In this document: piece after piece, positions 14,860-24,320 of the stretch
Numbering within the stretch: position 1 is the first letter of the stretch
Layout of the letters: every line of letters begins with the position of its first letter
DNA from: Bacteroidales bacterium
GTDB taxonomy: Bacteria; Bacteroidota; Bacteroidia; Bacteroidales; F082
Assembly (NCBI GenBank): GCA_016936505.1
Contig: JAFGXS010000008.1
Location: 1 to 34,762 of the forward strand
Length of the DNA stretch: 34,762 bases
Direction of reading: 5' to 3'
The notes under the pieces: generated by a model
The model's input: only the letters and a program-made list of their open reading frames with translations
Told to the model about the DNA's origin: nothing
Databases searched by the model: none
Position numbers and translations under genes: made by a program

Positions 14860-16968
14860 ATGGCTTCAGAAAACGAAAAAAATACACCCAAGAAAAATCC
14901 ATTAGGAAATCTGACAGGGGGTAAGGGGAAAAAACCCAGGTTTAATTTTTACTGGATTTATGGTTTACTTGCTCTTGTGTTTCTTGGAATCAACTTTATG
15001 AACTTTGGAGAACAGTCGAAAAAAGTTGAATGGACCCAACTGGAAAAAATGCTGAAAGATCAGGATGTAAAAAAGATTATTCTGGTCAATAAAGATGTTG
15101 CGGAAATTTATTTGAAAGCAGATAAGCTCAAAGAAGATAAATACAAGGACCTGCCTAAATCAACCAGTTCATTTGGTCAGGAGAACGCTCAATACTACTA
15201 TAACGTAGCTTCACCTGACTATTTTATGAACCAGGTTCAGGCAGCTCAAAAAGGATCAGACAATCCGGTAACAGTTCAAAGTGAAACCAGACACAACTGG
15301 GGTGCTGAGGTTTTAGGCTGGATTCTTCCGATTATTTTACTTATCGGTGTCTGGTATTTCATTATGCGAATGATGAGTCGTGGCGGCGGCGGTGCTGGTG
15401 GGCAAATTTTTAACATTGGTAAGTCAACTGCACAGGTTTATGATAAAGATACCAGCATTCATATTACTTTTAAGGATGTTGCTGGATTAGAAGAAGCAAA
15501 AACTGAGGTAGTTGAAATTGTTGATTTCCTTAAAAGTCCTGAAAAATATACCCGTTTGGGAGGTAAAATTCCGAAAGGTATTTTGCTTGTAGGCCCTCCG
15601 GGAACCGGAAAAACATTGTTGGCTAAATCAGTTGCCGGTGAAGCCGGAGTTCCGTTTTTCTCTCTTTCGGGATCCGATTTTGTAGAAATGTTTGTTGGTG
15701 TTGGTGCTTCACGTGTTCGCGACCTGTTTAAAAAAGCTAAGGAGAAAGCTCCGTCTATCATTTTTATAGATGAAATTGATGCAATTGGTCGTGCCCGTGG
15801 TAAGAACCCGATGACAGGTTCGAACGATGAACGTGAAAATACTTTGAACCAGTTGCTCACAGAAATGGATGGTTTTGTTCCCAACTCAGGAGTTATTGTA
15901 ATTGCTGCTACCAACCGTGCAGATATTCTCGATAAAGCATTGCTACGTGCCGGTCGTTTTGATCGTCAAATTTTTGTGGAGTTGCCTGATCTTGAGGAAA
16001 GAAAAGAGATTTTTAAAGTACATATGCGTCCGTTGAAGTTGAGTAAGGCTGTTGATCTTGAATTTTTAGCCAAGCAGACTCCCGGATTCTCGGGTGCTGA
16101 TATTGCCAATGTATGTAATGAAGCCGCGCTGGTAGCAGCACGTAAGGCGCACAAGAGTATCAATCGTCAGGATTTTATGGATTCAATTGACAGGATCATT
16201 GGCGGGCTTGAGAAAAAAAATAAGATTATTTCACCTCGCGAAAAAGAAGTGGTAGCTCATCATGAAGCCGGCCATGCTACGGTTAGCTGGTTGCTGGAAT
16301 ATGCTCATCCATTGGTGAAGGTTACGATTGTACCACGTGGTAAATCATTAGGAGCAGCCTGGTATTTACCTGAGGAACGTCAGATTACAACTTATAACCA
16401 AATGTTTGATGAAATGTGTGCTGCATTGGGCGGACGTGCAGCTGAGGAAGTTATTTTCGGTGAAGTTTCTACAGGAGCGCTTAATGATCTTGAAAAAGTA
16501 ACCAAACAGGCTTATGCAATGGTAGCCTATTACGGTTTGAGTGAAAAGGTAGGCAACCTGAGTTATTATGATTCAACCGGCCAACAGGAATATTCATTTG
16601 GTAAACCGTTTAGTGAAAAAACAAATGAAATAATTGACCAGGAAATCAGCACAATTGTTGAGAAAGCATACGAAAAAACCAAGCAGATTCTTAGAGAGAA
16701 TCGCGATGGTTTGGTAGCTTTGGCTAAGAAATTGCTTGAAAAAGAAGTGATTTTTAATGATGATCTGGTTGAGATTTTTGGTCCCCGTAAATGGGGCGAT
16801 CCGTTAAGTGTTAAACAACATCTGGATGAAGGTAAGAAGCACAAAAAATTATCGCCCGAACAGGAAATTACCGAATTAGATGGTTTAGTTGAAACAGACG
16901 ATTTTGAAAATGATCTTTCTGATGATGTTTCCGATCCTGATGATCATTCAGAATTAATAAAGGAATAA
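14860..16968 (+). CDS. ftsH: ATP-dependent zinc metalloprotease FtsH
   Basis: A 702-residue membrane-bound AAA+ protease for quality control of membrane and short-lived cytoplasmic proteins. A first membrane helix at about 29-47 is followed by a periplasmic loop and a second helix at about 147-171, then a Gly-rich linker. The ATPase domain has Walker A GPPGTGKT at 245-252 and Walker B IIFIDEID at 300-307. The zinc protease site is HEAGH at 468-472, with the third ligand in the ALNDLEKVT region. A Lys/Asp-rich acidic tail closes the protein. It is of usual length and complete. Confidence 0.98.
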   Translation: MASENEKNTPKKNPLGNLTGGKGKKPRFNFYWIYGLLALVFLGINFMNFGEQSKKVEWTQLEKMLKDQDVKKIILVNKDVAEIYLKADKLKEDKYKDLPKSTSSFGQENAQYYYNVASPDYFMNQVQAAQKGSDNPVTVQSETRHNWGAEVLGWILPIILLIGVWYFIMRMMSRGGGGAGGQIFNIGKSTAQVYDKDTSIHITFKDVAGLEEAKTEVVEIVDFLKSPEKYTRLGGKIPKGILLVGPPGTGKTLLAKSVAGEAGVPFFSLSGSDFVEMFVGVGASRVRDLFKKAKEKAPSIIFIDEIDAIGRARGKNPMTGSNDERENTLNQLLTEMDGFVPNSGVIVIAATNRADILDKALLRAGRFDRQIFVELPDLEERKEIFKVHMRPLKLSKAVDLEFLAKQTPGFSGADIANVCNEAALVAARKAHKSINRQDFMDSIDRIIGGLEKKNKIISPREKEVVAHHEAGHATVSWLLEYAHPLVKVTIVPRGKSLGAAWYLPEERQITTYNQMFDEMCAALGGRAAEEVIFGEVSTGALNDLEKVTKQAYAMVAYYGLSEKVGNLSYYDSTGQQEYSFGKPFSEKTNEIIDQEISTIVEKAYEKTKQILRENRDGLVALAKKLLEKEVIFNDDLVEIFGPRKWGDPLSVKQHLDEGKKHKKLSPEQEITELDGLVETDDFENDLSDDVSDPDDHSELIKE

Positions 16969-16981
16969 ATCTTCCTTCAGT

Positions 16982-17626
16982 ATGAAAGAGACCACAACAA
17001 AAGAAAAAATCCTTAAGAGTGTCAGAGATGCGCTTATTAGCAAAAAGGATAATCCGTTTCAGGATGTGAATTTTTCTCAACCCGTTTTGAATAATCTGAA
17101 AGACGACAAGGAGATAGAATTTGCCCGGAAACTGATTGAAATGGGTGGTTCTTTCATTTACTGTGAGAACGAACATGAACTGATTGAGAATTTATCCAAA
17201 CTTTCTGTTGAAAAAGACTGGGGATCTTATTTTGTTCAGGATGATCAGTTAAAAATATTGTTTCAATCCGGAGGTCTGGTTTATGATGATAATGAAGATC
17301 ATTTCAGTGAGATGAATGTTGGTGTGACCCGTTGTGAGTTTCTTGTTGCCCGTTTCGGAAGTGTAATGGTTTCTTCTGCTTTGGGTTCGGGAAGAAGGAT
17401 GTTTGTCTTTCCTGAGGTTCATGTTGTAGTGGCTTATGCTTCTCAGGTTGTGAAGGAGCTTAAAGATGCTTTAATAGGGATGAGAAAGAAATATCCTGAT
17501 GCATTGCCATCACAAATGACATTTGTAACAGGTCCAAGCCGTACTGCCGATATTGAAAAAACACTCGTTATGGGTGCGCATGGTCCCCGGGAGTTATATG
17601 TTTTTCTGGTTGATGACCAGGAGTAA
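16982..17626 (+). CDS. LUD-domain (LutC/YkgG-like) protein
   Basis: A 214-residue protein of the LUD family (DUF162). It shows EFLVARFGSVMVSS, the strand RMFVFPEVHVVVA, and near the C-terminus TGPSRTADIEKTLVMGAHGPREL, the family signature. In other bacteria LutC works with LutA and LutB in L-lactate oxidation; neither partner is adjacent here. Its location between ftsH and cdsA, 13 bp after the ftsH stop, is seen in Bacteroidota but does not explain its role. The expected TGAD-type strand preceding the core reads GVTRCEF, a local deviation. Confidence 0.88.
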   Translation: MKETTTKEKILKSVRDALISKKDNPFQDVNFSQPVLNNLKDDKEIEFARKLIEMGGSFIYCENEHELIENLSKLSVEKDWGSYFVQDDQLKILFQSGGLVYDDNEDHFSEMNVGVTRCEFLVARFGSVMVSSALGSGRRMFVFPEVHVVVAYASQVVKELKDALIGMRKKYPDALPSQMTFVTGPSRTADIEKTLVMGAHGPRELYVFLVDDQE

Positions 17627-17691
17627 ACGTCGGGTTTAGGTTCATTAATCTTATTTTCTGGCCCGTATTTTAAATATTGATTAAATTTGCC

Positions 17692-17699
17692 TCCACTTA
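17692..17699 (+). promoter_or_regulatory. -7 box upstream of cdsA
   Basis: TAAATTTG, a full TAnnTTTG match, lies 13 nt before the TTG start of cdsA. This would allow cdsA-psd to be transcribed separately from ftsH with a very short leader. Confidence 0.55.
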
Positions 17700-17712
17700 A
17701 CAAAGTAGTATA

Positions 17713-18519
17713 TTGAATAATTTTCTTATCAGAACATTCACCGGAGTAGTTTTTGCACTGCTTGTTTTGGGCTCAATAGTGATTTCACCCTGGGCTTTTT
17801 TTGTTTTGATGGGCATATTTTCCCTGATAGGGTTACATGAATTTTATCCGATTTTTACCAAGGGTCAGAAAGGAACATTGCTTTATTATGTTTTGGGAGC
17901 GTTAACTTATGTTGTGGTAGCCTTTTCTTTGGTTTCCTACATTGATTTTTCAAATGTACTGCTTATAGTTTTGGGCTTTTTTTTGGTTATGGCTGCTGAG
18001 CTTTTCCGAACCGGAGAACATTCGTGGAAAAGGATAGGTGCTGTAATAGTAGGAATAGTTTATGTGTCAATTCCTTTTGGCATGATGAACTCTTTTTTCT
18101 TTTTGAAAAGTGCTGATATAGCTATCCCATGGGTCTTACTGGCATTGTTTATTTTGGTTTGGGTTAATGATGTCTTTGCTTATCTTGCAGGATCAACATT
18201 TGGTAAGCATAAATTATTTGAAGAGATTTCTCCAAAAAAAACCTGGGAAGGAACTTTATCGGGTATTGTTTTTACATTGCTTTTTTCCTGGCTGTTTAGT
18301 ATGCTTTCCGATAATCTGAATTTATTGGAGTGGCTTGGGTTTGGATTGATTGTTTCTGTTACAGCAATTATCGGAGACCTAATTGAGTCGATGCTCAAAC
18401 GAAATGCCAGTGTAAAAGATTCCGGAACCTTGCTTCCGGGCCATGGTGGTGTGCTCGATCGTTTTGATGCGATTATCTTTGCAACGCCATTTGTTTTTTA
18501 TTATCTATTTTTGCTTTAA
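17713..18519 (+). CDS. cdsA: Phosphatidate cytidylyltransferase
   Basis: A 268-residue inner-membrane enzyme that makes CDP-diacylglycerol from phosphatidate and CTP. It has multiple hydrophobic helices and the C-terminal CDS signature: ESMLKRNASVKDSGTLLPGH followed by GGVLDRFDAI. The start is a TTG (17713-17715); family members start with a similar M-N-N-F-x-x-R-T sequence, so the rare start is credible. The stop overlaps the psd ATG by one base (TAATG), which couples the two successive steps of phospholipid synthesis. Confidence 0.95.
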   Translation: MNNFLIRTFTGVVFALLVLGSIVISPWAFFVLMGIFSLIGLHEFYPIFTKGQKGTLLYYVLGALTYVVVAFSLVSYIDFSNVLLIVLGFFLVMAAELFRTGEHSWKRIGAVIVGIVYVSIPFGMMNSFFFLKSADIAIPWVLLALFILVWVNDVFAYLAGSTFGKHKLFEEISPKKTWEGTLSGIVFTLLFSWLFSMLSDNLNLLEWLGFGLIVSVTAIIGDLIESMLKRNASVKDSGTLLPGHGGVLDRFDAIIFATPFVFYYLFLL

Positions 18520-19175
18520 TGAAATTACATAAAGAAGGTCACAGGATTATTGCCCAGTCGTTTTTTATCAATATTTTATTTGCGGCGACACTATATTTTT
18601 TGCCTTTTCACAGCGATTTTAAGGTTTTAGGATATTTATTTTTCTTAGGAGTATTTTTGTGGAGCGTTTATTTTTTCAGATATCCTGAGCGAATTGTAAA
18701 CAAGGGCGATCATGTGCTGGCAGCTGCAGATGGTGTTGTTGTGGCAATTGAAGAGGTTTTTGAACCTGAATATTTTAAAGAAAAGAGATTGCAACTTTCC
18801 GTTTTTATGTCTGCTTTTGATGTGCATGTTAACTGGTATCCTTTTGACGGTGAAGTAAAGTATACAAAGTATCATGAAGGTGAATATTTATTAGCGCGTC
18901 ATCCTAAATCTTCAGTAAAGAACGAGCGTAGTTCGATTGTGCTTGAGAAAGAACCCGGAAAAGATGTTCTCATCCGTCAGGTTGCAGGAATCATGGCCCG
19001 AAGAATTGTATATTATTCCAAGCCTGGCGATCAGGTTAAGCAGGGTGATGAAATCGGTATGATCCGCTTTGGATCGAGGGTGGATTTTTATTTACCTCTG
19101 AATGTTATTCCCCAGGTTTCCATCGGACAAAAAGTAAGAGCTCAAAGGACTGTCTTGGCTCGTTTCGCTCAATAG
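18519..19175 (+). CDS. psd: Phosphatidylserine decarboxylase proenzyme
   Basis: A 218-residue short-type Psd that decarboxylates phosphatidylserine to phosphatidylethanolamine. Two N-terminal membrane helices (about 10-29 and 37-53) are followed by the catalytic part, with FMSAFDVHVNWYPFDG at about 96-111. The self-cleavage site that makes the pyruvoyl group is in RFGSRVD, between G185 and S186. The short length and FGS site are those of the family of about 220 residues common in Bacteroidota, not the LGST type. It starts at the stop codon of cdsA and ends two bases before the convergent HAD gene stop. Confidence 0.95.
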   Translation: MKLHKEGHRIIAQSFFINILFAATLYFLPFHSDFKVLGYLFFLGVFLWSVYFFRYPERIVNKGDHVLAAADGVVVAIEEVFEPEYFKEKRLQLSVFMSAFDVHVNWYPFDGEVKYTKYHEGEYLLARHPKSSVKNERSSIVLEKEPGKDVLIRQVAGIMARRIVYYSKPGDQVKQGDEIGMIRFGSRVDFYLPLNVIPQVSIGQKVRAQRTVLARFAQ

Positions 19176-19176
19176 T

Positions 19177-19875
19177 CTATAAAATTTCTTTTAATTCGAT
19201 AAGGTTTGATATTTTGTAAGTGCAGCCGTTAAGAAGATATTCTGCTTCCGGATCAAACAATACCTGATCTATTCCAACGTTTCTTGCTCCAAGAATATCT
19301 ACTTCATAATCATCACCAATCATCAGGCTCTCCTCGGCTTTAGCTCGCGATTGTTGCAAAGCATAACTAAAAATATCGGGATGAGGTTTCTTAACTCCCG
19401 CTTCTTCTGAAGTGATCATGTTTTTGAAAAAATGCTCAATTTTAGATGTGCTGATTTTTATCTTCTGAACCTCAAGAAATCCATTTGTAATGATGTGTAA
19501 ATGATAATTTGGTTTAAGATACTCAAGAATCTCAATGGCGTTCGGATAAAGATTAACGATTCTGGGACTGATGAATAAATAATCCTGACCAACATTTTTT
19601 GAAAGCTCTTCGTCATATGTCCCGTATTCACGAAAAGTGTCGAAAAATCTTTTCCAGATCAGAATTTCTTTTTCAATTTTCCCTTCGCGATACAAATCCC
19701 ACAAACGATTGTTGTGTTTTGAGAACTTCATGTGAAATTCTTCAGGTGACTGAATACCGATATCATTGAGTTTATACTTAAAAAAGAGATCGTGAAATGC
19801 TTCTTTTGCACTCTTCTCAAAATCCCATAAGGTTCTGTCCAGATCAAAAAACAGATGTTTGTACTTTTTTGCCAT
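19177..19875 (-). CDS. YjjG-type HAD nucleotidase/phosphatase
   Basis: A 232-residue HAD-superfamily hydrolase. Motif I FFDLDRTLWDFEKSA has the nucleophile D11 and acid D13; motif II is HIITNG; motif III is KKPHPDIFSYAL; motif IV is MIGDDYEVDILGARNVGI. The Leu-Trp after the catalytic DLDRT fits the YjjG subgroup, which dephosphorylates nucleoside monophosphates including non-canonical ones. The ATG is preceded by its own -7 box. It is a single gene, convergent with psd. Confidence 0.9.
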   Translation of the reverse strand: MAKKYKHLFFDLDRTLWDFEKSAKEAFHDLFFKYKLNDIGIQSPEEFHMKFSKHNNRLWDLYREGKIEKEILIWKRFFDTFREYGTYDEELSKNVGQDYLFISPRIVNLYPNAIEILEYLKPNYHLHIITNGFLEVQKIKISTSKIEHFFKNMITSEEAGVKKPHPDIFSYALQQSRAKAEESLMIGDDYEVDILGARNVGIDQVLFDPEAEYLLNGCTYKISNLIELKEIL

Positions 19876-19893
19876 AATAAATTATAGTAGTTG

Positions 19894-19901
19894 CAAAATT
19901 A
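19894..19901 (-). promoter_or_regulatory. -7 box for the HAD gene
   Basis: The minus strand reads TAATTTTG (full match), 18 nt upstream of the ATG; the expected leader is about 14 nt. Confidence 0.55.
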
Positions 19902-19941
19902 CTTTTTGCATTGATGAAAACAGAATATCTTCTTTTGAAGA

Positions 19942-21810
19942 TTATTTGTGTACGTTCATTACCTTGTATACGTGAGTTTTATTGTTATTGGTTAATCTTA
20001 CAAAGTACAACCCGTTCTGATTGTCAGGAATGGTAATATTAACCCCAATATTTGAGAACTCTGGTGTAAAAATATTAATCTTTTGCCCCAGCATATTGTA
20101 CACTTCTATCTTTACTTCAGATTCATTGTAGGTGCCAAGTAATATATTAAGCTTTCCGTCAGTAGCAGGATTGGGATATAAAGTAGGTTTCACAGAGATG
20201 TATGCACTCTCAGTTTTGGTTTGTTGGTCATTCTCTCCGGTTACTGTCAGGCTTACTGAGTAAGTTCCAGATTGATCATAAGTTACTAATGGAGGGTCTT
20301 TTTCGTTTGAGCTAGAGGGGTTTCCTCCTTCAAATACCCAATGGTAAGAAGTTATTGGTCCGGTTGAAAGGTTGATGAATTGAACAGTTCCTCCGATAGG
20401 GACGGTTTGTATGTTTGATGAAAAATAAGCTGATATGGCCTGGCTATTAGGGTCGTAACCCGCTAACTGGTTGGCTCCGGTTCCAAGCCGATCTAACCAA
20501 TATTTTAACTGTCTGGTTGAATCGGTTCCGTTTTGATCCCACGACTTGCTAAACCGGCCATAATAATCCGGGGCTGTAAGTGCATTACAGGCCGCATCAC
20601 CGCCAGTCAGAGTTCCTATAATTTGTCCCTGGCTGTTGAAAAGTGGTGCGCCGGATGATCCTGGTTCAGTAACTCCATGCCCATTTGTGGTTTGTGCCCA
20701 GTGAACCTGCCAGAACAATCCATTATTATTGACGGTGCTTGTTGCGTAATTAACAGGAACAAGAGCTGTGGTATAAGTAGAAATCATTTTAATATCTCCT
20801 TCAGGATGGTGTATGGTTACACCGCTGGAGCTTCCTGTTCCGGTTGCATTCCATCCATTATAAAAGGGGTTGTATGAGTAGGGTACATCATTATTCAATT
20901 TGAGTAATTTAAAGTCTGATCCCAGGGAGGTGCTGTTTACTGCTGATGCAAGTAATGTAGCTCCCGACATGGTTTGTGAAGACGGTTCAGTGGCAGGGCG
21001 GCTGCAATTGGGTGATTCGAAATTAAAGTAAAACAGCCATTGTGCGTAGTCTGAAGAGGAGGCATCAGAACCGCAGTGGTTGGCAGTTAAAAAGTATGGA
21101 GATCCATCATTTTTTGTATCGTTGATTAATGATCCGGTACACCAGTAGAGATAACTTCCGGCTTTAAGTAAAATACGCGCTACTCCCCGTTTCTGATTTT
21201 GATAGTTATTTCCTTCAGAGCAATTGACAGGAACCTCGCAACTTCCAGCATCGCCAAAACCGGCAGTTGATTTTAGGTTTGAACCAAAAATATTTCCAAC
21301 ATGAACAAGATTGAAAGGCAGTGTATTGTATTTGGTTCTGCTGTCAAGCTCAATGCTGATTTCTGAGCTTTGAATGAGGCCGGTAGCAAAATATTTTCCG
21401 TTATTATTATTTGTAAACGCACCGAGAATTGAGCTTTTGTCAGCATTATAAATGAATAATCTGTCACCGGGATTTAAATGGAAATCTTCAAAATACAGGT
21501 TCAATGCCTGAGCATTTGGAACACTAAGAGCAAGTTGCCATACATATATACCATTATCAGCTTTTTGCCAGATTCCCTGGTTCAAAATAGAATCATTTAC
21601 AGTTAAAGTATATCCAGCAGTACGAGGTATCGGCTCACCTGTATTTTTTACTTGAATTTTTGGTAAAATTTTTGGTATCTCGAGTTGTACAGCATGGGGC
21701 GGCATGATTTTTTTATCATGCGAACTCAAAGGACTTCCGCTAACACTTATTTGAGCCATAACGGCGGAAGCAAATACAATAAATACAAAGGAGAGTATGA
21801 TTCTTTTCAC
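19942..21810 (-). CDS. Secreted lysyl-endopeptidase-like protease with PKD and T9SS sorting domain
   Basis: A 622-residue exported protein. A signal peptide (1-19) is followed by an N-terminal prodomain to about 190. The trypsin-like core at about 205-450 has catalytic H245 in LTANHCGSD, D299 in LGSDFKLLK and S386 in GSSGAPLFN, with paired cysteines, in the style of lysyl endopeptidase (family S1). A PKD domain follows at about 458-540 (VQFINLSTGPITSYHWVFEG). The last 80 residues form a type A T9SS sorting domain (LYPNPATDGKLNI, IEVYNMLGQ, NGLYFVRLTNN, HVYKVMN). It should be exported by the Sec pathway and then by type IX secretion, probably to the cell surface or medium. Substrate specificity is not proven by sequence. 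Confidence 0.93.
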   Translation of the reverse strand: MKRIILSFVFIVFASAVMAQISVSGSPLSSHDKKIMPPHAVQLEIPKILPKIQVKNTGEPIPRTAGYTLTVNDSILNQGIWQKADNGIYVWQLALSVPNAQALNLYFEDFHLNPGDRLFIYNADKSSILGAFTNNNNGKYFATGLIQSSEISIELDSRTKYNTLPFNLVHVGNIFGSNLKSTAGFGDAGSCEVPVNCSEGNNYQNQKRGVARILLKAGSYLYWCTGSLINDTKNDGSPYFLTANHCGSDASSSDYAQWLFYFNFESPNCSRPATEPSSQTMSGATLLASAVNSTSLGSDFKLLKLNNDVPYSYNPFYNGWNATGTGSSSGVTIHHPEGDIKMISTYTTALVPVNYATSTVNNNGLFWQVHWAQTTNGHGVTEPGSSGAPLFNSQGQIIGTLTGGDAACNALTAPDYYGRFSKSWDQNGTDSTRQLKYWLDRLGTGANQLAGYDPNSQAISAYFSSNIQTVPIGGTVQFINLSTGPITSYHWVFEGGNPSSSNEKDPPLVTYDQSGTYSVSLTVTGENDQQTKTESAYISVKPTLYPNPATDGKLNILLGTYNESEVKIEVYNMLGQKINIFTPEFSNIGVNITIPDNQNGLYFVRLTNNNKTHVYKVMNVHK

Positions 21811-21853
21811 GTAAAACTTTATTTCAATGATCTTTATTTTTCTTTTGTGTTTT

Positions 21854-21861
21854 CAAAGGTA
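21854..21861 (-). promoter_or_regulatory. -7 box for the secreted protease
   Basis: The minus strand reads TACCTTTG (full match), 43 nt before the ATG; the expected leader is about 40 nt, longer than for the other genes here. Confidence 0.5.
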
Positions 21862-21968
21862 AACGATTGTTGTAAGAATATCTTATGATAAAAATGAATT
21901 TTAAGAAACTTTATTAACATGAAACAGAAAATCAAACATTACGGGAGTATTCTTTGTGTACTATTGAT

Positions 21969-21976
21969 TATTTTTG
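21969..21976 (+). promoter_or_regulatory. -7 box for hldD
   Basis: TATTTTTG (full match) lies 15 nt before ATG 21992. It overlaps an in-frame TTG at 21974, which argues that this TTG is not the start. Confidence 0.55.
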
Positions 21977-21991
21977 CGTAAAAATATTGTT

Positions 21992-22957
21992 ATGATTGTA
22001 GTTACAGGTTCTGCAGGGTTTATTGCAAGTGTTGTTGCCAAGCGGCTTAATGAAGCAGGAAGATCGGATTTGGTTTTGGTTGATGATTTTAACCGACCTG
22101 ACAAAGAGAAAAACTTTAGTAGCATCCAGTATAAGTTTCTGGTTCAAAGAGACCGGTTTTTTTCGTGGTTTGACGAGCACGCTGATGAAATTACTTTCGT
22201 TATCCATTTGGGAGCACGTACTGATACTACAGAATTTGATGTGAATATTTTCAATGAATTAAACCTGGGATATACTCAGGAAATATGGAACCTTTGCAGC
22301 TACTATCAAATCCCTTTGGTTTATGCTTCATCTGCTGCTACCTATGGTGATGGTGAGTTGGGATATGATGACAATCATGATATTATTGAGAAATTGCAAC
22401 CGCTAAATCCTTACGGTCATTCAAAAAATGATTTTGATATCTGGGCATTAAAACAGTCGAAAGTGCCACCGTTTTGGGCAGGTTTGAAGTTTTTTAATGT
22501 TTATGGCCCAAATGAATACCATAAAGGCAGAATGGCTTCTGTTATTTTGCATGCGTTCAGACAAATACAGGAAAACGGAAAAGTGCGTTTGTTCCGGTCT
22601 CACCGCCCAGACTATAGAGATGGGGAGCAACTGAGAGACTTTGTTTATGTGAAGGATGTTGCTGAAGTTATTTTGTTTTTGATGGAGCAATCAGCACCTT
22701 CAGGATTGTACAATCTGGGAACCGGTAAAGCCAGAACTTTTTTGGATTTGACAAGAGCTACTTTTTCTGCTTTGGATATAGAACCCGTTATTGAGTTTAT
22801 AGATACTCCGGCAGATATCAGAGATAAGTATCAGTATTTTACTGAAGCCAATATGAATAAACTGATAGAAGTAGGTTATCAGCGTTCATTCACGAGCCTT
22901 GAAGATGGTGTTCAGAATTATGTAAGGGAATATTTAGTGAAAGAGAGTTATTACTAA
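21992..22957 (+). CDS. hldD: ADP-L-glycero-D-manno-heptose 6-epimerase
   Basis: A 321-residue extended SDR enzyme of LPS core heptose synthesis; it epimerises ADP-D-glycero-heptose to the L-glycero form. The N-terminal NADP site is MIVVTGSAGFIAS, the active-site serine-rich strand is YASSAATYG, and the catalytic Tyr-Lys pair is Y141/K145 in NPYGHSKND. The C-terminal IRDKYQYFTEANMNKL is typical of HldD/RfaD. The third Gly of the GxxGxxG motif is Ala (A12). I chose ATG 21992 because the earlier TTG lies in the promoter box and family members begin M-I-I-V-T-G. It ends 5 bp before the convergent MerR gene. Confidence 0.93.
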   Translation: MIVVTGSAGFIASVVAKRLNEAGRSDLVLVDDFNRPDKEKNFSSIQYKFLVQRDRFFSWFDEHADEITFVIHLGARTDTTEFDVNIFNELNLGYTQEIWNLCSYYQIPLVYASSAATYGDGELGYDDNHDIIEKLQPLNPYGHSKNDFDIWALKQSKVPPFWAGLKFFNVYGPNEYHKGRMASVILHAFRQIQENGKVRLFRSHRPDYRDGEQLRDFVYVKDVAEVILFLMEQSAPSGLYNLGTGKARTFLDLTRATFSALDIEPVIEFIDTPADIRDKYQYFTEANMNKLIEVGYQRSFTSLEDGVQNYVREYLVKESYY

Positions 22958-22962
22958 GGATA

Positions 22963-23298
22963 TCAGTGTTTGGTATCTTCCAGAATTACTTTAATTTCTT
23001 CAAGCATATTCTTTACACGTTTCATAGTATTGATTGCCTCAAGTTTCTTTAACGATGTTTTGTCGTAGTTCTTTTTGAAATAATCTTTTGCCCCCTGAAT
23101 AGTTAATCCCTTTTCTTTTATCAGGTAATAAACAATTTCAAAGTGTTTCATGTCTTCGCGGGTGAACATTCTGGTTCCTTTGGCGGTCTTACGTGGAGTT
23201 ATGAAATCAAATTCGCTTTCCCAATAACGAATAAGGGATGGATTAACATCAAATTTTTTTGCTACTTCACCTATCCTGAAATATAGTTTTTCTCTCAT
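22963..23298 (-). CDS. MerR-family transcriptional regulator
   Basis: A 111-residue MerR-type regulator. The winged HTH at residues 6-70 has FRIGEVAKKFDVNPSLIRYWE and TRMFTREDMKHFEIVYYLIKEKGLTIQGAKDYF. A short coiled-coil tail follows, with no effector domain and no metal-binding cysteines, so it is not a metal sensor. Such short MerR proteins are conserved in Bacteroidota beside the M23 peptidase gene. It starts 10 bp after that gene's stop and is probably co-transcribed with it. Confidence 0.92.
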   Translation of the reverse strand: MREKLYFRIGEVAKKFDVNPSLIRYWESEFDFITPRKTAKGTRMFTREDMKHFEIVYYLIKEKGLTIQGAKDYFKKNYDKTSLKKLEAINTMKRVKNMLEEIKVILEDTKH

Positions 23299-23308
23299 TG
23301 CAAAATCT

Positions 23309-24280
23309 TTAGTCCATCGACTGTGTTGGGATTTTAGATACCTCTAACATCTTGGAATATTCGTCCGGTGTCAGATCGTTGAAGAAAAAGTAAATGGGGT
23401 CAACAGGCAGATTATTTTTTCTTACCTCGTAATGTAAATGGGGTGCAGTAGACTTTCCTGTATTTCCAACCAGTCCGATTATCTGTCCGCGTTTAACTTT
23501 TTGTCCTTTTTTTACTTTAAATGCACTAAGATGGGCATAAAGTGTTCTGTAGCCATAACCATGGTCCACAACAATTTCATTACCATAACCTCTGCTGGAG
23601 CGGTTTACCTGGATCACAGTTCCATCACCTGTTACATGGACCGGAGTTCCTCTTGGTGCGGAAAAATCAAGTCCGTCATGCATTTTTCTGACCTTATAAA
23701 ATGGGTCCATACGATAACCAAAATAAGAAGATATTCTTTTCATCTGAATATTTCTTACGGGTTGAATAGCAGGAATACTGGCCAGCATCTTTTCCTTATT
23801 TTTCGCCAACGTAAAAAGCTGATCAAATGATTTGGACTGAACATAAATCTCACTTGTCAGTTTGTCAATTTTTTTAGCCGTTTCAACGAGCAGTTGAGAA
23901 TTGTTATATCCTTCAAGATTTGCGTATCGATCAACTCCACCTATACCGGCCTGACGCACAGATTTGGGAACCGGATCAGCTTCGAATATCACACGATAGA
24001 TATTGTCATCACGGTTGGCTAGTTCGTTCATTACCTTTTGCATCTTATCCAACCGGTCGTTCATTATTTTAATCTGGAGCTGATATTCAGTTATTTCTCT
24101 TTTTTGCATCATTTCTTTTGGTGAGTCAAAAAAGGTGTACATAAGAAAGATAAAAACAACAGTTGATGCAAGAGTTGTGATTAAAAAGAGAAAAACACGG
24201 AAAAGTTTTTGTCCTGTAGTACGTTTCAGCTCTTCGTAGGAAAGAGAATGCTCGTTGAAATAGTATTTGGTTTTAGCCAT
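23309..24280 (-). CDS. M23 family metallopeptidase
   Basis: A 323-residue inner-membrane peptidase of the LytM/M23 type, likely acting on peptidoglycan. A cytoplasmic tail is followed by a membrane helix (about 27-49), a coiled-coil part and the M23 domain. The zinc site is H201 and D205 in HDGLD, with H281-x-H283 in PHLHYEV and H250 in YAHLS; the motif YFGYRMDPFY is also present. I chose ATG 24280 (MAKTKYYF) since the longer reading frame runs back over the promoter box. It is divergent from alaS with overlapping promoters. Confidence 0.93.
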   Translation of the reverse strand: MAKTKYYFNEHSLSYEELKRTTGQKLFRVFLFLITTLASTVVFIFLMYTFFDSPKEMMQKREITEYQLQIKIMNDRLDKMQKVMNELANRDDNIYRVIFEADPVPKSVRQAGIGGVDRYANLEGYNNSQLLVETAKKIDKLTSEIYVQSKSFDQLFTLAKNKEKMLASIPAIQPVRNIQMKRISSYFGYRMDPFYKVRKMHDGLDFSAPRGTPVHVTGDGTVIQVNRSSRGYGNEIVVDHGYGYRTLYAHLSAFKVKKGQKVKRGQIIGLVGNTGKSTAPHLHYEVRKNNLPVDPIYFFFNDLTPDEYSKMLEVSKIPTQSMD

Positions 24281-24301
24281 TTTCAGCATAAATTTCTTCG
24301 G

Positions 24302-24309
24302 CAAAACTA
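24302..24309 (-). promoter_or_regulatory. -7 box for the M23 peptidase gene
   Basis: The minus strand reads TAGTTTTG (full match), 21 nt upstream of the chosen ATG. It lies 12 bp from the alaS -7 box on the other strand. Confidence 0.55.
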
Positions 24310-24320
24310 ATAAATTGGCG

